This document shows, piece by piece, positions 33,179-41,710 of a DNA stretch of 64,000 bases. The stretch comes from JAGQUL01 sp038212015. GTDB lineage: Bacteria > Actinomycetota > Thermoleophilia > Gaiellales > SKUG01. The position numbers and the translations under genes are program-made. The DNA lies in NCBI GenBank assembly GCA_038212015.1, contig JBBQUY010000006.1, positions 1-64,000 on the forward strand. Direction: 5' to 3'. How positions within the stretch are numbered: position 1 is the stretch's first letter; each line of letters begins with the position of its first letter. The notes under the pieces are model-generated. The model was given only the letters and a program-made list of their open reading frames with translations, did no database searches and was not told where the DNA came from.

Positions 33179-34366
33179 ATGCGCATCCGCTTCCTGTCGT
33201 CTGCACGCCGCTCCGTCGGCGCCCATTCCCTCCTGCTCCCGGCGGGAGTCGTCGCGCTGCTGCTCGGTCTCGTCGGCGGGCTCGCCCGGATCGGCGTGCT
33301 CGCGCAGTTCGCGCCCTCGTCCACGGTCGCGTGGCACGGCCCGCTCATCGTGTTCGGCTTCCTCGGCGTGCTCATTGCCGTCGAACGCGCCGTTGCGCTG
33401 CGCCGCCCCTGGGCCTTCAGCGCGCCACTGCTGGGCTGCAGCGGCACGATCCTGCTCGTCGCGGGCGCGCCTGTCGAGGTCGTTGCGACCGTCTGGACAG
33501 CCGCGGCGCTCGTTGCCACGCTTGCGGTGCTCGCCCTCGATCGTCGTCAGCCGTCGCTGGCCAATCGCTGCATGCTCGCGAGCTGCGTGGCCTGGACGAT
33601 CGGCGTGGCGCTCTGGGGTACCGGTGCGAGCCTCGCCTCGCTGCTGCCGTGGTGGGCATCGTTTCTGGTGCTCATGATCGTCGGGGAGCGAATCCAGTTC
33701 GGCAAGCTGTTCTACGTTCGCCATGCACGAATGCTGGTGACGGTCCTGCCTGCGCTGCTGCTCGCGGGTGCGCTGGTTGCGACTGCCGATGCGGTGGTGG
33801 GCACGGCGATCACGGGTGCCGGCATGCTCGGCCTGGGCGCATGGCTGATCGTCGTGGACGTCACCCGACGCGTGCGTCGTCCCGGACTGCTCTGGTACGT
33901 GAGCGTCGGCCTGGCAGCCGCCTACGCGTGGCTCGTCGTGGCGGGGACGATATGGCTGGTGCTGGCTCCGACCACCGGCGGGGCGGGCCTGGACGCTGCG
34001 ATTCATGCGCTCTTCCAGGGCTTCGTGATGGGCATGGTGCTCACGCACGCGCCCATGATCTTCCCGGCCGTGACCGGTCATCGGATGCCCTTCCACCGAG
34101 TCTTCCATGTGCCGCTCGCGCTGCTGCACGTCGGCATGGTCATGCGTGTGGGCGGCGACCTGCTCGCGCGCACGGAGCTTGCCAGGACGGGATCGACGAT
34201 GACCGCCGCATCACTTGCCCTGTTCCTGCTCGTGGCGGGCAGCAGCGTCGTGGTCGGGCGGCTCGGTGCCCAACCGGTTCGCCAACCACGGCGAGCTGCA
34301 GCCTCGCCGCAGCCACGTCCGCAGCGATCGAGCGCCGCCGCGAGCTCGATCAGTGACCCGGCTTGA
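33179..34366 (+). CDS. NnrS-like haem/copper-associated membrane protein
   Basis: A 395-residue protein with about 11-12 transmembrane helices. Conserved-looking His/Arg positions lie in WHGPLIVFGFLG, ERIQFGKLFYVRHA, HALFQGFVMGMVLTHAP and FHRVFHVPLALLHVGMV, a pattern like NnrS and haem-copper-oxidase-subunit-I-like proteins linked to NO stress and denitrification. GGAACGGAG precedes the ATG. A TG(C/T)GG-N5-CCGCA site lies upstream. The 3' end overlaps the convergent gene by 17 bp. The exact biochemical role of NnrS is unsettled, so the name is a resemblance. Confidence 0.7.
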   Translation: MRIRFLSSARRSVGAHSLLLPAGVVALLLGLVGGLARIGVLAQFAPSSTVAWHGPLIVFGFLGVLIAVERAVALRRPWAFSAPLLGCSGTILLVAGAPVEVVATVWTAAALVATLAVLALDRRQPSLANRCMLASCVAWTIGVALWGTGASLASLLPWWASFLVLMIVGERIQFGKLFYVRHARMLVTVLPALLLAGALVATADAVVGTAITGAGMLGLGAWLIVVDVTRRVRRPGLLWYVSVGLAAAYAWLVVAGTIWLVLAPTTGGAGLDAAIHALFQGFVMGMVLTHAPMIFPAVTGHRMPFHRVFHVPLALLHVGMVMRVGGDLLARTELARTGSTMTAASLALFLLVAGSSVVVGRLGAQPVRQPRRAAASPQPRPQRSSAAASSISDPA

Positions 34367-34829
34367 AGACCATGAGTGCGACCATGCCGACGAGCAGGGC
34401 CGTGTCGAGCAGCGATGCAGGACGGCCTTCGCGGATGAGCGCGCGCAGCCGACCCGTGACCGGCTCGCCCCGCTCGTCGAGCGCGACGGCCAGTTCGCGA
34501 GCTGCGCGCGATCGAGGCGCGTGCATGCGAACGCCCACGAATCCGGACGCGATCCAGAGCGCGATTGCACCGAGGATCCAGGGTTCATGCAGCTCGTAGA
34601 CGCCATTGGAGTCGAGCACCAGTCCGACGCCCGCGGCGAGCAGCACGACCGATCCCGGCATTGCGAGCCGCTTCACGGCACTGCGTGCCGTCTCGAGCAG
34701 CGCGAGCACCGCAGCGGGTGATCCGACGCGCATCGCCATCGACTTGCACGCGAGCGATGCCCCCACCCCGGCGGTCAGTGCGAGCACGCCGCCGAGGTGG
34801 ATGAACAGCAACAGCTCGTACACGCTCAC
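34350..34829 (-). CDS. Four-helix integral membrane protein (DUF2269-like)
   Basis: A 159-residue protein with four transmembrane helices, starting with YELLLFIHLGGVLAL, the usual His-containing first helix of DUF2269-like or CopD-like proteins. Its ATG overlaps the stop of the thioredoxin-like gene (ATGA), making it the last gene of a four-gene unit (NDH-2-like, DsbB, TlpA-like, this). Function unknown; possible haem or quinone contact by the N-terminal His. Confidence 0.75.
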   Translation of the reverse strand: MSVYELLLFIHLGGVLALTAGVGASLACKSMAMRVGSPAAVLALLETARSAVKRLAMPGSVVLLAAGVGLVLDSNGVYELHEPWILGAIALWIASGFVGVRMHAPRSRAARELAVALDERGEPVTGRLRALIREGRPASLLDTALLVGMVALMVFKPGH

Positions 34830-35554
34830 GCCGCCTTGGGAGCGGCGGCTGCTGGCTTGGCCAGCGCGCGAACTTCCTTGTCGAATTCGTCGATCGGCAT
34901 CTCGCCGCTGTAGCGATGCGTCACCTTGCCGGTGGTGTCGGTGAACACCAGGAACGGGAAGCCGTCCGTGCCGAGCGCCTCGGCTGCGGTGCCGAGCTCG
35001 TCGTCGATGAGCACGTCATACGGCCACTGCTCCTCGGCAAGCCATGCTGCCGGAGGGTAGTTCGGCCGACCGTCGTCGACCGAGGTCGAGACCGCGATGA
35101 CCTCGACGTTGGCGGGCAGCTCGTGCACTTTGGCCCAGTCGACGATGCGGGGCACCTCGGCCTGGCAGTACGGGCACCAGTGTGCGATCACGACATAGAC
35201 GCGCGCGGTGCCGTCGCCGGGCGTGAGCGTCGTGCGGAAGCCATCGAACTTCTCGCCCTGCAGCTCGGGGACGATCGAACCTTCGGCTCGATCCGTTCCG
35301 CTGCCGGACCACTTGGACAGCTCCTTGCCCTCGACGTTCACGGTCGCAAAGGCGGGAACCTTGTCGGCCGCGGCGTCCTGGGCCTTCTTCGCGTCGTCGG
35401 GCGCAGTCAGCACCAGCGTGGCGATTCCGATCGCGACCATCGCCGCGATCACCATCCAGAAGACGGGCAGCTGCCGCCGCACGTCCTCGGGTGGCGCGAC
35501 CCTGCTCATCGATTCCGTTCGTCGTTCACGCTTCTCGCGCGATGCCTTGCCCAT
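34826..35554 (-). CDS. Membrane-anchored thioredoxin-like protein (TlpA/DsbA-like)
   Basis: A 242-residue protein: basic N-terminus, one transmembrane helix (about residues 31-50), then a thioredoxin fold with active site HWCPYCQAE. The domain faces outside. CPYC is closer to DsbA-like oxidases than to reductive CxPC resins. The next gene upstream encodes a DsbB-like protein with which it overlaps by 29 bp, so together they probably form or rearrange disulfides in exported proteins, perhaps in the copper proteins nearby. Confidence 0.88.
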   Translation of the reverse strand: MGKASREKRERRTESMSRVAPPEDVRRQLPVFWMVIAAMVAIGIATLVLTAPDDAKKAQDAAADKVPAFATVNVEGKELSKWSGSGTDRAEGSIVPELQGEKFDGFRTTLTPGDGTARVYVVIAHWCPYCQAEVPRIVDWAKVHELPANVEVIAVSTSVDDGRPNYPPAAWLAEEQWPYDVLIDDELGTAAEALGTDGFPFLVFTDTTGKVTHRYSGEMPIDEFDKEVRALAKPAAAAPKAA

Positions 35555-36074
35555 GTCGTGCTCCCAGTGTGGTGATGACGGCGATGAGCAGGAAGGCGCT
35601 CAGTGCCATCATCGGGATGGTGATGTAACCAAATTGCTCGAACCAGATCGTCGTGCAGGGAATGTCGGTCGAGCAGGCGATCTTTTCCTGGTCCGGGAAC
35701 CGCTCGAGCTGGTAGTGGTAGACGCTGATCGCGGCACCGATGAGCGCCTGTGGCAGCACGTACCAGCGAACGTCGCGGTCGCCGCGCAGCACGGCGACGC
35801 CCAGGAGCACGACGAGCGGATACATCGCGATTCGCTGGTACCAGCACAGCGGGCAGGGCTGGAAGTTCCGCATCTCGCTCATGTAGAGGCTGCCGAGCGT
35901 CGCGATCGCGGCGACGAGCCACGCGAGCTTGAGCGCGTCGGGTGCGATCACGCGTGCGATCGCGTCGAGCGGGCGTCGAGCGCCGGCTGACGCCTTCTGC
36001 ACGCCCCAGCTGATCACGACGACGAGCACCGCAAGCTGCGCAACCACCGTCAGGAACGCGAGGAACTCGATCAT
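35526..36074 (-). CDS. DsbB/BdbC-like disulfide oxidoreductase
   Basis: A 182-residue membrane protein with four or five helices. The quinone-proximal pair is FQPCPLCWYQR and the second pair lies in CSTDIPC, both hallmarks of DsbB/BdbC. It reoxidises the partner thioredoxin-like protein and passes electrons to quinone. An additional N-terminal helix of about 45 residues precedes the usual fold. It starts 4 bp downstream of the NDH-2-like gene. Confidence 0.9.
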   Translation of the reverse strand: MIEFLAFLTVVAQLAVLVVVISWGVQKASAGARRPLDAIARVIAPDALKLAWLVAAIATLGSLYMSEMRNFQPCPLCWYQRIAMYPLVVLLGVAVLRGDRDVRWYVLPQALIGAAISVYHYQLERFPDQEKIACSTDIPCTTIWFEQFGYITIPMMALSAFLLIAVITTLGARHGQGIAREA

Positions 36075-36077
36075 GGC

Positions 36078-37268
36078 TCAGGCGACCTCGCGTGCGCGGA
36101 GCGCGTCGCGGAATGCCAGGGGTGCGTCATGCGTGCCGGCGTGCCAGCGAAGCACGCGATCGTGCAGGAGCAGTCCGGCGAGCTTGTCCGGGCGCGTTCC
36201 TGGTGACACGGTGATTTCGGCGTCGTGGCCGAGGAACGGGTGCGAGAGCGAATCCGCGCGCTCCAGGCGAGCGTGCAGCACGCCGTCGGCGAGGTCCATC
36301 TGGTACTCGACGGAGCTGCTCGGGATGCCGTCGACCATCAGGCCGAGCTTCGAGGGGTCGCCCTCGAGCGCCGTCAACACGCGACGCGCCTGCCACGCGG
36401 TGGCGAATCCCGCTCGGTACGGCAGGTTGATCGCGTCACCGATCACGAACGCATCGCGGGCGACCTCGAAGCTCGAGTTTGGTTCGTACCATCCGCTTCG
36501 GCCTCGTCCGGGAAGCCCGTCGATGAGGCGTGGCTGCAGGGCGCCGAACTCGAGGATCAGGTCGCCGCCGATCGAGTCGAAGCGGCCGACCGGCACGCCG
36601 GTCGCGACCTTCACGCGCGATCGGCGCATCGCGGCATCCACCGCGACCTCGCCGATCGGGCCGAACCATTCGAAGACCTCGTGGTCGGACGTGGCGATGA
36701 GCGTCTCGATGCGGTCGTCGAGACGCATGGACCGGATCCATGCACCGATCAGCAGCGCGATCTCGCACGCAGGCGCAGTCCAGGAATCCTCGGACTTCGC
36801 GCGGATCGTGATCGTGCGGCGCTCACCGGCACGTGCATCGGCGACGATCTGTCGAAGCTGCTCGCGCATGCGGATCGCGTCGTCGAGCGTGCGAAGGCTG
36901 TGGTGTTCGTGCTCGCGCGGCTCGGCGCCGGGTGCGGCGACGAGCACGTCGTACTCGATGTCGCCCTGGCTCGTCACCACACGCCTGGCGACATGGTCGA
37001 TCCGCTCGACTTCCGCGACGACGCTGCGGACGCCGTGCGGCAGCAGGTCCTCCACCGGCACGTCGATGCGGCGTGAGGAGATGTCGAACGGAACGTAGAC
37101 CAGGTCGGGGAGCAGACGGATCGACGGCCAACGGCCGACGAGCGTGACCTGGGAGTCGGGTAGACCGATCGCGAGCGTCAGCGCGGCTTCCGCACCAGCG
37201 ATCCCACCGCCGATGACGACGATGCGACGTGGCGAGGACTCCTGAATTGCCGTGCTCGAATCGGGCAT
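36078..37268 (-). CDS. FAD-dependent pyridine nucleotide-disulfide oxidoreductase, NDH-2/SQR-like
   Basis: A 396-residue flavoprotein. The dinucleotide site is VVIGGGIAGAEAAL at residues 17-30, and the second FAD motif is RDAFVIGDA near residue 270. The overall pattern is that of type II NADH dehydrogenase or sulfide:quinone reductase-like enzymes that feed quinone. SQR-specific cysteines are not evident, so NDH-2-like is the more cautious name. RBS GGAGGG precedes ATG. A perfect TGCGG-N5-CCGCA site lies 77 bp upstream. Confidence 0.82.
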   Translation of the reverse strand: MPDSSTAIQESSPRRIVVIGGGIAGAEAALTLAIGLPDSQVTLVGRWPSIRLLPDLVYVPFDISSRRIDVPVEDLLPHGVRSVVAEVERIDHVARRVVTSQGDIEYDVLVAAPGAEPREHEHHSLRTLDDAIRMREQLRQIVADARAGERRTITIRAKSEDSWTAPACEIALLIGAWIRSMRLDDRIETLIATSDHEVFEWFGPIGEVAVDAAMRRSRVKVATGVPVGRFDSIGGDLILEFGALQPRLIDGLPGRGRSGWYEPNSSFEVARDAFVIGDAINLPYRAGFATAWQARRVLTALEGDPSKLGLMVDGIPSSSVEYQMDLADGVLHARLERADSLSHPFLGHDAEITVSPGTRPDKLAGLLLHDRVLRWHAGTHDAPLAFRDALRAREVA

Positions 37269-37293
37269 TGATCATTCCCTCCGGTCTGATCAA
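37268..37293. promoter_or_regulatory. Inverted repeat TTGATCA-N12-TGATCAA over the RBS
   Basis: Two inverted heptamers flank the ribosome-binding site of the NDH-2-like gene. The halves look like FNR/CRP half-sites (TTGAT/ATCAA) but the spacing is too wide for one such box. It could hide the RBS in a hairpin. Confidence 0.35.
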
Positions 37294-37344
37294 GATTCTC
37301 GCCCGTCTCGGGGTCCTTCTCACCCGCCTTTTCGCGCACAGTGG

Positions 37345-37359
37345 TGCGGGAAATCCGCA
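37345..37359. promoter_or_regulatory. Palindrome TGCGG-N5-CCGCA before NDH-2-like gene
   Basis: TGCGGGAAATCCGCA, the same 15-mer as at 29673, followed by ACGAT. It lies downstream of the regulator stop and 77 bp upstream of ATG 37268. Confidence 0.6.
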
Positions 37360-37367
37360 ACGATTGC

Positions 37368-38021
37368 TCAGATCGGCTTGTCGAGCAGCCCGCGGTCGAG
37401 TGCCCACCGAACGAGCTCCGCACGGCTGGACAATCGCAGTTTCGCCATCGCGTGCGCGCGATGCGTCTCCACCGTGCGGATGCTGAGGTGCACCGTCGAC
37501 GCGATCTCGGAGTTGGTGTGGCCGAGCGCCAGCAGGCGCACGATTTCACGTTCCCGATCGGTGAGCGGATCCACCGGAGGCGCCGAAGCCGCCTTGATCA
37601 TCGCCGCACCGAGCGGCGGATACAGGTATCGCTCGCCGCGGTGCATCGCTTCGAGCGCTGCGACGAGTTCGCTCTCGGCAGCTTCCTTGACCAGGTAGCC
37701 GTCTGCCCCGGAGGAGAACGACCGCTCGACGCGCTCGGGCTCGTCGTGCATGCTCAATACGAGGACGCGGCTGCCACGTCCCTTGACACGCAACGTCTCG
37801 ATGATGTCGAGGCCGTCCGCGTCCGGCAGGCCGATGTCGAGTACCACCACGTCGGGGCGACGGATCTCGACGAGCTCGATCGCATCCTTCGCCGTCCCGG
37901 CCTCGCCACAGACGTCGAATCCTTCCGTGTCCTCGAGTAGTCGGCGCAGGCCTGCGCGCACGACCGCGTGGTCGTCGACCAGAAGGATTCGCATTGGAGT
38001 GGTGGTGGTCTCGTCAGCCAT
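37368..38021 (-). CDS. NarL/DosR-type response regulator
   Basis: A 217-residue LuxR-family regulator. The receiver has the acidic pair VDDH and phospho-acceptor Asp62 in VVLDIGLPD; the C-terminal HTH is at about 152-195 (LTDREREIVRLLALG and TNSEIASTVHLS). ATG 38021 gives an 8-residue lead; ATG 37994 is the alternative. It is divergent from the DosS-like kinase, with 43 bp between starts. NarL/DosR proteins bind short palindromes as dimers, which fits the TG(C/T)GG-N5-CCGCA sites in this neighbourhood. That pairing is inference. Confidence 0.92.
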   Translation of the reverse strand: MADETTTTPMRILLVDDHAVVRAGLRRLLEDTEGFDVCGEAGTAKDAIELVEIRRPDVVVLDIGLPDADGLDIIETLRVKGRGSRVLVLSMHDEPERVERSFSSGADGYLVKEAAESELVAALEAMHRGERYLYPPLGAAMIKAASAPPVDPLTDREREIVRLLALGHTNSEIASTVHLSIRTVETHRAHAMAKLRLSSRAELVRWALDRGLLDKPI

Positions 38022-38064
38022 GCAGATAGTCTGCCAAATTGGGTCCGCGGGAAGGAGGCCAAGC

Positions 38065-39732
38065 ATGGAATCAGATGCACGCGACGAGAGCCTCGCCGAG
38101 GCTGGAATCGCCCTTGCCCTCGCCCGGGATGCGACCGACTGCTGCTCGATGCTGCAGAAATGGGCGCTGCGCCTGACCGAGGCTGCTGCCGTCGGGGTGA
38201 CCTATCGGGGTGAACTCGGGTCGTTCGTCGTCGGTTCGATGCCGTTCGACGAAGACGCCGATGTCGACCCACACGACATTGAACTGGATGATTACCCGGG
38301 CTGGCACCTGGTGGATATCGGGCATCCGGAGCCCGACGATGCGTGGTGGTCCGCCAGGCTGTGGTTCGCCGATCCGGTCTCCCAGGATTGGCGGGCGATC
38401 ACGAGCATGCTCTCGCGGCAGGCGGGCGTCGGCCTCGCTCGCGTGCTCAAGCGGTCGGAGCTGGCTCACCATGAGCGAGCCCAGCATGCCCTGGTCGAGG
38501 CGGGCAAGGCGCTCAGCAGCGAACGCACGCTGGACGGCGTGCTCCGTCGGATCGTCGAGCATGCGATGGAGCTCACCGGCGCCCGGTATGGCGCACTCGG
38601 CGTGCTCGACGAGGAGCGCCAGGGCCTCGCGGCGTTCATCACCGTGGGGATCGATGCCCATACACACGCGAAGATCGGTGAGCTGCCCAAGGGTCGCGGC
38701 ATCCTCGGCGTGCTGATCGACGATCCTCGCCCGCTGCGCCTGCGCCGCCTGCAGGACCACCCGCGGTCGGTGGGGTTCCCGGAGCATCACCCGAGCATGG
38801 AATCGTTCCTGGGCGTGCCGATCGTCACGTCGCGGGCCGTGGCAGGCCGCATCTATCTCTGCGAGAAGGCGGGCGCGCCCGAATTCACGCCGGAGGACGA
38901 GCAGCTCGTCGAGACGCTCGCGTCACAGGCGGCGATCGCGATCGACAATGCCACGCTCAACGAACAGCTGCAGCGAACGGCAGCCGAGCTTGCGGAAGCG
39001 AGCCGGCACAAATCATCGTTCCTCGCCAACATGAGTCACGAGCTGCGCAGCCCGCTGAACACGATCATCGGATACACGCGGCTGCTGCTCGAGGAGCCGC
39101 GCGAGCTCGACACCGAACAGATCGAAGACCTGGAGATCGTTCGAGGCTCGAGCGAGCACCTGCTCGCCCTCATCACCGAGCTGCTGGACCTGCAGCGCAT
39201 CGAGGCCGGGCGCGTCACGCTCGTGCTGGGGAAGGAGCGTCTGGGTGCGATCGTCGAAGACGTCGTGGCCAGCATCCGGCCGAGCGTTCCCGAGGGCGTC
39301 GAACTGCTGGCAGACGCGTCCGGCCTGCGCGACGACCACATCACGTGTGACCGCACGCGGCTGCGCCAGGTCCTGCTCAACGTGCTCGGCAATGCCGTGA
39401 AGTTCACGTCGGAAGGGTTCGTGAAGATCAGCGTGCGGGACGACCAGGACAGGTTCCTGATCGACGTCACGGATTCGGGTCCGGGTATCCCGGCGGCAGA
39501 CCGAGAGCAGATCTTCGATACGTTCTTCCAGTCACAGGCGGCGTTGGGGCGCACGCCCGGACCACGCGAAGGCGCAGGGCTCGGCCTGGCGATCACGCGA
39601 CTGCTGACCGAGCTGCACGGCGGAGAGGTGTCGCTCGAATCCGAAGAGGGCGTCGGCACCACGGTCACCATTTCACTGCCACGCGAAGCAAGTACGATCC
39701 ATGCGATGCCGACGACGGGAGGTCCCACGTGA
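38065..39732 (+). CDS. DosS/DevS-like GAF histidine kinase
   Basis: A 555-residue soluble kinase. Residues about 150-300 are a GAF domain with GARYGALGVLDE, GRGILGVLIDDPRPLRL and HPRSVGFPEHHPSM, strongly reminiscent of the haem-binding GAF of mycobacterial DosS/DosT. Unlike DosS, which uses a HisKA_3 helix, this protein has a classical HisKA box (NMSHELRSP, His325) and a full HATPase with GAGLGLAITR. RBS GAAGGAGG precedes ATG. The receiver gene downstream overlaps by GTGA; a NarL-type regulator is divergent. Haem binding and O2/NO sensing are predictions from the GAF resemblance. Confidence 0.88.
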   Translation: MESDARDESLAEAGIALALARDATDCCSMLQKWALRLTEAAAVGVTYRGELGSFVVGSMPFDEDADVDPHDIELDDYPGWHLVDIGHPEPDDAWWSARLWFADPVSQDWRAITSMLSRQAGVGLARVLKRSELAHHERAQHALVEAGKALSSERTLDGVLRRIVEHAMELTGARYGALGVLDEERQGLAAFITVGIDAHTHAKIGELPKGRGILGVLIDDPRPLRLRRLQDHPRSVGFPEHHPSMESFLGVPIVTSRAVAGRIYLCEKAGAPEFTPEDEQLVETLASQAAIAIDNATLNEQLQRTAAELAEASRHKSSFLANMSHELRSPLNTIIGYTRLLLEEPRELDTEQIEDLEIVRGSSEHLLALITELLDLQRIEAGRVTLVLGKERLGAIVEDVVASIRPSVPEGVELLADASGLRDDHITCDRTRLRQVLLNVLGNAVKFTSEGFVKISVRDDQDRFLIDVTDSGPGIPAADREQIFDTFFQSQAALGRTPGPREGAGLGLAITRLLTELHGGEVSLESEEGVGTTVTISLPREASTIHAMPTTGGPT

Positions 39733-40100
39733 ACGTGCGACTGCTGCTGATCGATGACGACAATGCAGCGCGACGCATGATGCGGCGCGTACTCGAACGT
39801 CGCGGCTACGAGGTGGAGGACGTCGACAATGGCCGCGCCGGACTCGACCGCGTCCGCGAGGCGCCTCCGGCGGGCGTTCTGCTCGATCTGCGCATGCCGG
39901 GGGAGCTGTCCGGATTCGACGTCGCGCGGGAACTCAAGGGACATCCGGACACGAAAGACGTTCCGGTCATCGTCGTGAGCGCGAGCACGCACCTGGATGC
40001 CAAGTCGATGGTCGAACAGGTGGGGTGCGATGCATTCGTCGAGAAGCCCGTGGATTTCGACGAACTCGATCGCGTGCTCGATGAATTCATTCCGGGCTGA
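39729..40100 (+). CDS. Stand-alone receiver-domain response regulator
   Basis: A 123-residue CheY-like receiver. LLIDDDN supplies the acidic pocket, the acceptor Asp is in VLLDLRMPG, and VEKPVDF holds the conserved Lys. There is no output domain. GTG 39729 overlaps the kinase stop, so it is made with the DosS-like kinase and is its most direct partner; it may relay or buffer phosphate. The 3' end overlaps the convergent HDLRN protein gene by 14 bp. Confidence 0.9.
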   Translation: MNVRLLLIDDDNAARRMMRRVLERRGYEVEDVDNGRAGLDRVREAPPAGVLLDLRMPGELSGFDVARELKGHPDTKDVPVIVVSASTHLDAKSMVEQVGCDAFVEKPVDFDELDRVLDEFIPG

Positions 40101-40662
40101 CGTCTGACGCGACCGGCAGCGTGATCAGTGCCTCGTCCTCGACCAGGTGCATGCGACCACCGCAGGCATTGGAGAGCACGAGCAGCACCGCAGCCAGGCC
40201 GCCGGGCACGCCGCCCCCGTGCAGCGCCACGGCAATGTCGACTTCGTCCCCCTGGATGGTCGACGCGATCGAGGGGGTCGGGCCCGCGTAGTGCAGCAGG
40301 TCCGTCAGGAGGCGCTCCGTGACCGTACCGGAGGCAACGACCGCGACGCCGTCGAACGCGTGGTCCACGTGCTCCAGCGCTGCACCCTCGCGCCGCGCGC
40401 GCCGCATCGCGAGTGCGACGAGCGCCGCGAGGTCGATGGGCCCCGGTGCGCCGCTCGTTCCCAGCTCGACCCGGGCGAGGACCACCGCTCGTTCGATCGT
40501 CACCTGGACCGCGCGAGTCGCGGCTCCGAGCGCAGCCGCGATCTCGGGATCGTCCTGCAGCTGCGCGACCGATCGCAGCGTCGCGACGTGGTTGCGCAGG
40601 TCATGCGCGCTGCCCGAAAGCAGCTGTGCGAGCACGGAGTGGTCGGTCGTCGGAGATTCCAT
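40087..40662 (-). CDS. Histidine phosphotransfer-like protein (HDLRN box, degenerate ATPase)
   Basis: A 191-residue protein. The N-terminal helix has SGSAHDLRNHVATL with His20 in an H-D-L-R-N box as in DHp helices of kinases and Spo0B/ChpT-like phosphotransferases. The rest resembles an ATPase domain but lacks recognisable N, G1 and G2 boxes, so ATP binding is unlikely. It is convergent with the receiver gene, suggesting a phosphorelay component between the DosS-like kinase and another regulator. Family assignment is by motif only. Confidence 0.65.
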   Translation of the reverse strand: MESPTTDHSVLAQLLSGSAHDLRNHVATLRSVAQLQDDPEIAAALGAATRAVQVTIERAVVLARVELGTSGAPGPIDLAALVALAMRRARREGAALEHVDHAFDGVAVVASGTVTERLLTDLLHYAGPTPSIASTIQGDEVDIAVALHGGGVPGGLAAVLLVLSNACGGRMHLVEDEALITLPVASDVSPE

Positions 40663-40786
40663 GCTCGATCCCTACCCGACTGCGGGGGTAGGGGATCCGC
40701 GAAACGCGTTGCGGAAAACTACTGATGCCGACGCGCTGCGCCGTGACGACGATGGTGGCAGGAGACATCGACCGACTGGAACCACC

Positions 40787-40990
40787 ATGAGCGAGTTCAT
40801 GCGCGAGGCCCTTCCGATCATCTTCATGTATGCATGCGTGCTCGCGCTCGGCCCGTTCATCGCGTTCGCGATGTGGATGGCATTCGACGGTGATCGCCTG
40901 CGGGACGATGCCGCACTGCAGGTCGCGGCAGCGCCGGAGCGTGACACCGCGCCGCGCCAGATCACGGCCGAGGCGACAAGCGCTGCGTGA
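40787..40990 (+). CDS. Small membrane protein
   Basis: A 67-residue protein with one transmembrane helix (IIFMYACVLALGPFIAFAMWM) and an Ala-rich charged tail. ATG 40787 is chosen by its hydrophobic pattern; AGGAG lies 19-24 bases upstream. It could be a small oxidase or nitrite-reduction accessory subunit given the neighbours, but nothing identifies it. A half-like regulatory site TGCGGAAAACTACTG lies 62 bp upstream. Confidence 0.6.
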   Translation: MSEFMREALPIIFMYACVLALGPFIAFAMWMAFDGDRLRDDAALQVAAAPERDTAPRQITAEATSAA

Positions 40991-41145
40991 GCTGCAGCAG
41001 GCCGCGCACCTGGTGCGCGATGAGATAGGAGACATTCCCTCGGCGCCCGCGCGCATCGTACGGCGAGCGCCACGAGGAACCACGAGCACGACCCCCGCAT
41101 GGAGGTCGTGCTCGACGTCTTCGACGCGCATTCACACACGCCGTC

Positions 41146-41577
41146 TCACGCATCGACGAGTTCGGTGAGCTGGGCGCCCAGCTCGCGCTGCAGCAGCTCG
41201 AACAGCTCTCGCTCCTCGAATCGGATGTGCGCGGTGAGCTGTTCGCCCAGCGTGTACAGGGCGTTGCCGTTGGGCGCGTCGGCATCACGCTCCATCCGCG
41301 CAAACTCTGCGCGGAAGGCCGCGTGTTCGACGTCCATCCGATCGCGAGCGGCCTGTAGCTCCGCCGAGGACGGCGCGAGGTGCATGGCGCGCTCCAGGAG
41401 CTGTTCCTCCTGCTCGAAGTGCGGCACCAGGCGCGTCGTCGCGAACTCGATGAACGAGGTTCGTTCGTCGCGCCGCGCGTCCTCGCCCGAGTCACGAACT
41501 CGCCGGAGTCGCAGTGCGCGTGCGAGTGCGTTCTGGTGGTCATGTGAGAGCGGGTGCAGTGCTTCGTGTCGCTTCAT
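41146..41577 (-). CDS. Hemerythrin-like HHE domain protein, nirK-divergent
   Basis: A 143-residue four-helix protein with HHE-type ligands: LSHDHQNAL, HFEQEEQLLE, EHAAFRAEF and HIRFEERELF. It is divergent from nirK, sharing a 133-bp promoter region with one TGTGG-N5-CCGCA site. Such hemerythrins are commonly found with NO metabolism genes and may bind NO or O2. ATG 41577 has AAGGA close upstream. Confidence 0.85.
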   Translation of the reverse strand: MKRHEALHPLSHDHQNALARALRLRRVRDSGEDARRDERTSFIEFATTRLVPHFEQEEQLLERAMHLAPSSAELQAARDRMDVEHAAFRAEFARMERDADAPNGNALYTLGEQLTAHIRFEERELFELLQRELGAQLTELVDA

Positions 41578-41611
41578 GTCCTTACCGTACTGCGCGCGCA
41601 CGACCGAGGAA

Positions 41612-41626
41612 TGTGGCTTTCCCGCA
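41612..41626. promoter_or_regulatory. Palindrome TGTGG-N5-CCGCA between hemerythrin and nirK
   Basis: TGTGGCTTTCCCGCA lies 34 bp upstream of the hemerythrin start and 84 bp upstream of nirK, so one site could serve both divergent genes. Confidence 0.6.
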
Positions 41627-41710
41627 CTGCGGCACGGTACGTCCCCCATGTGGTCGTCGCAGCGGTCGACGATGCTCAGGGCAGACCACAACCAGAAAGA
41701 GGAGAGGGAC

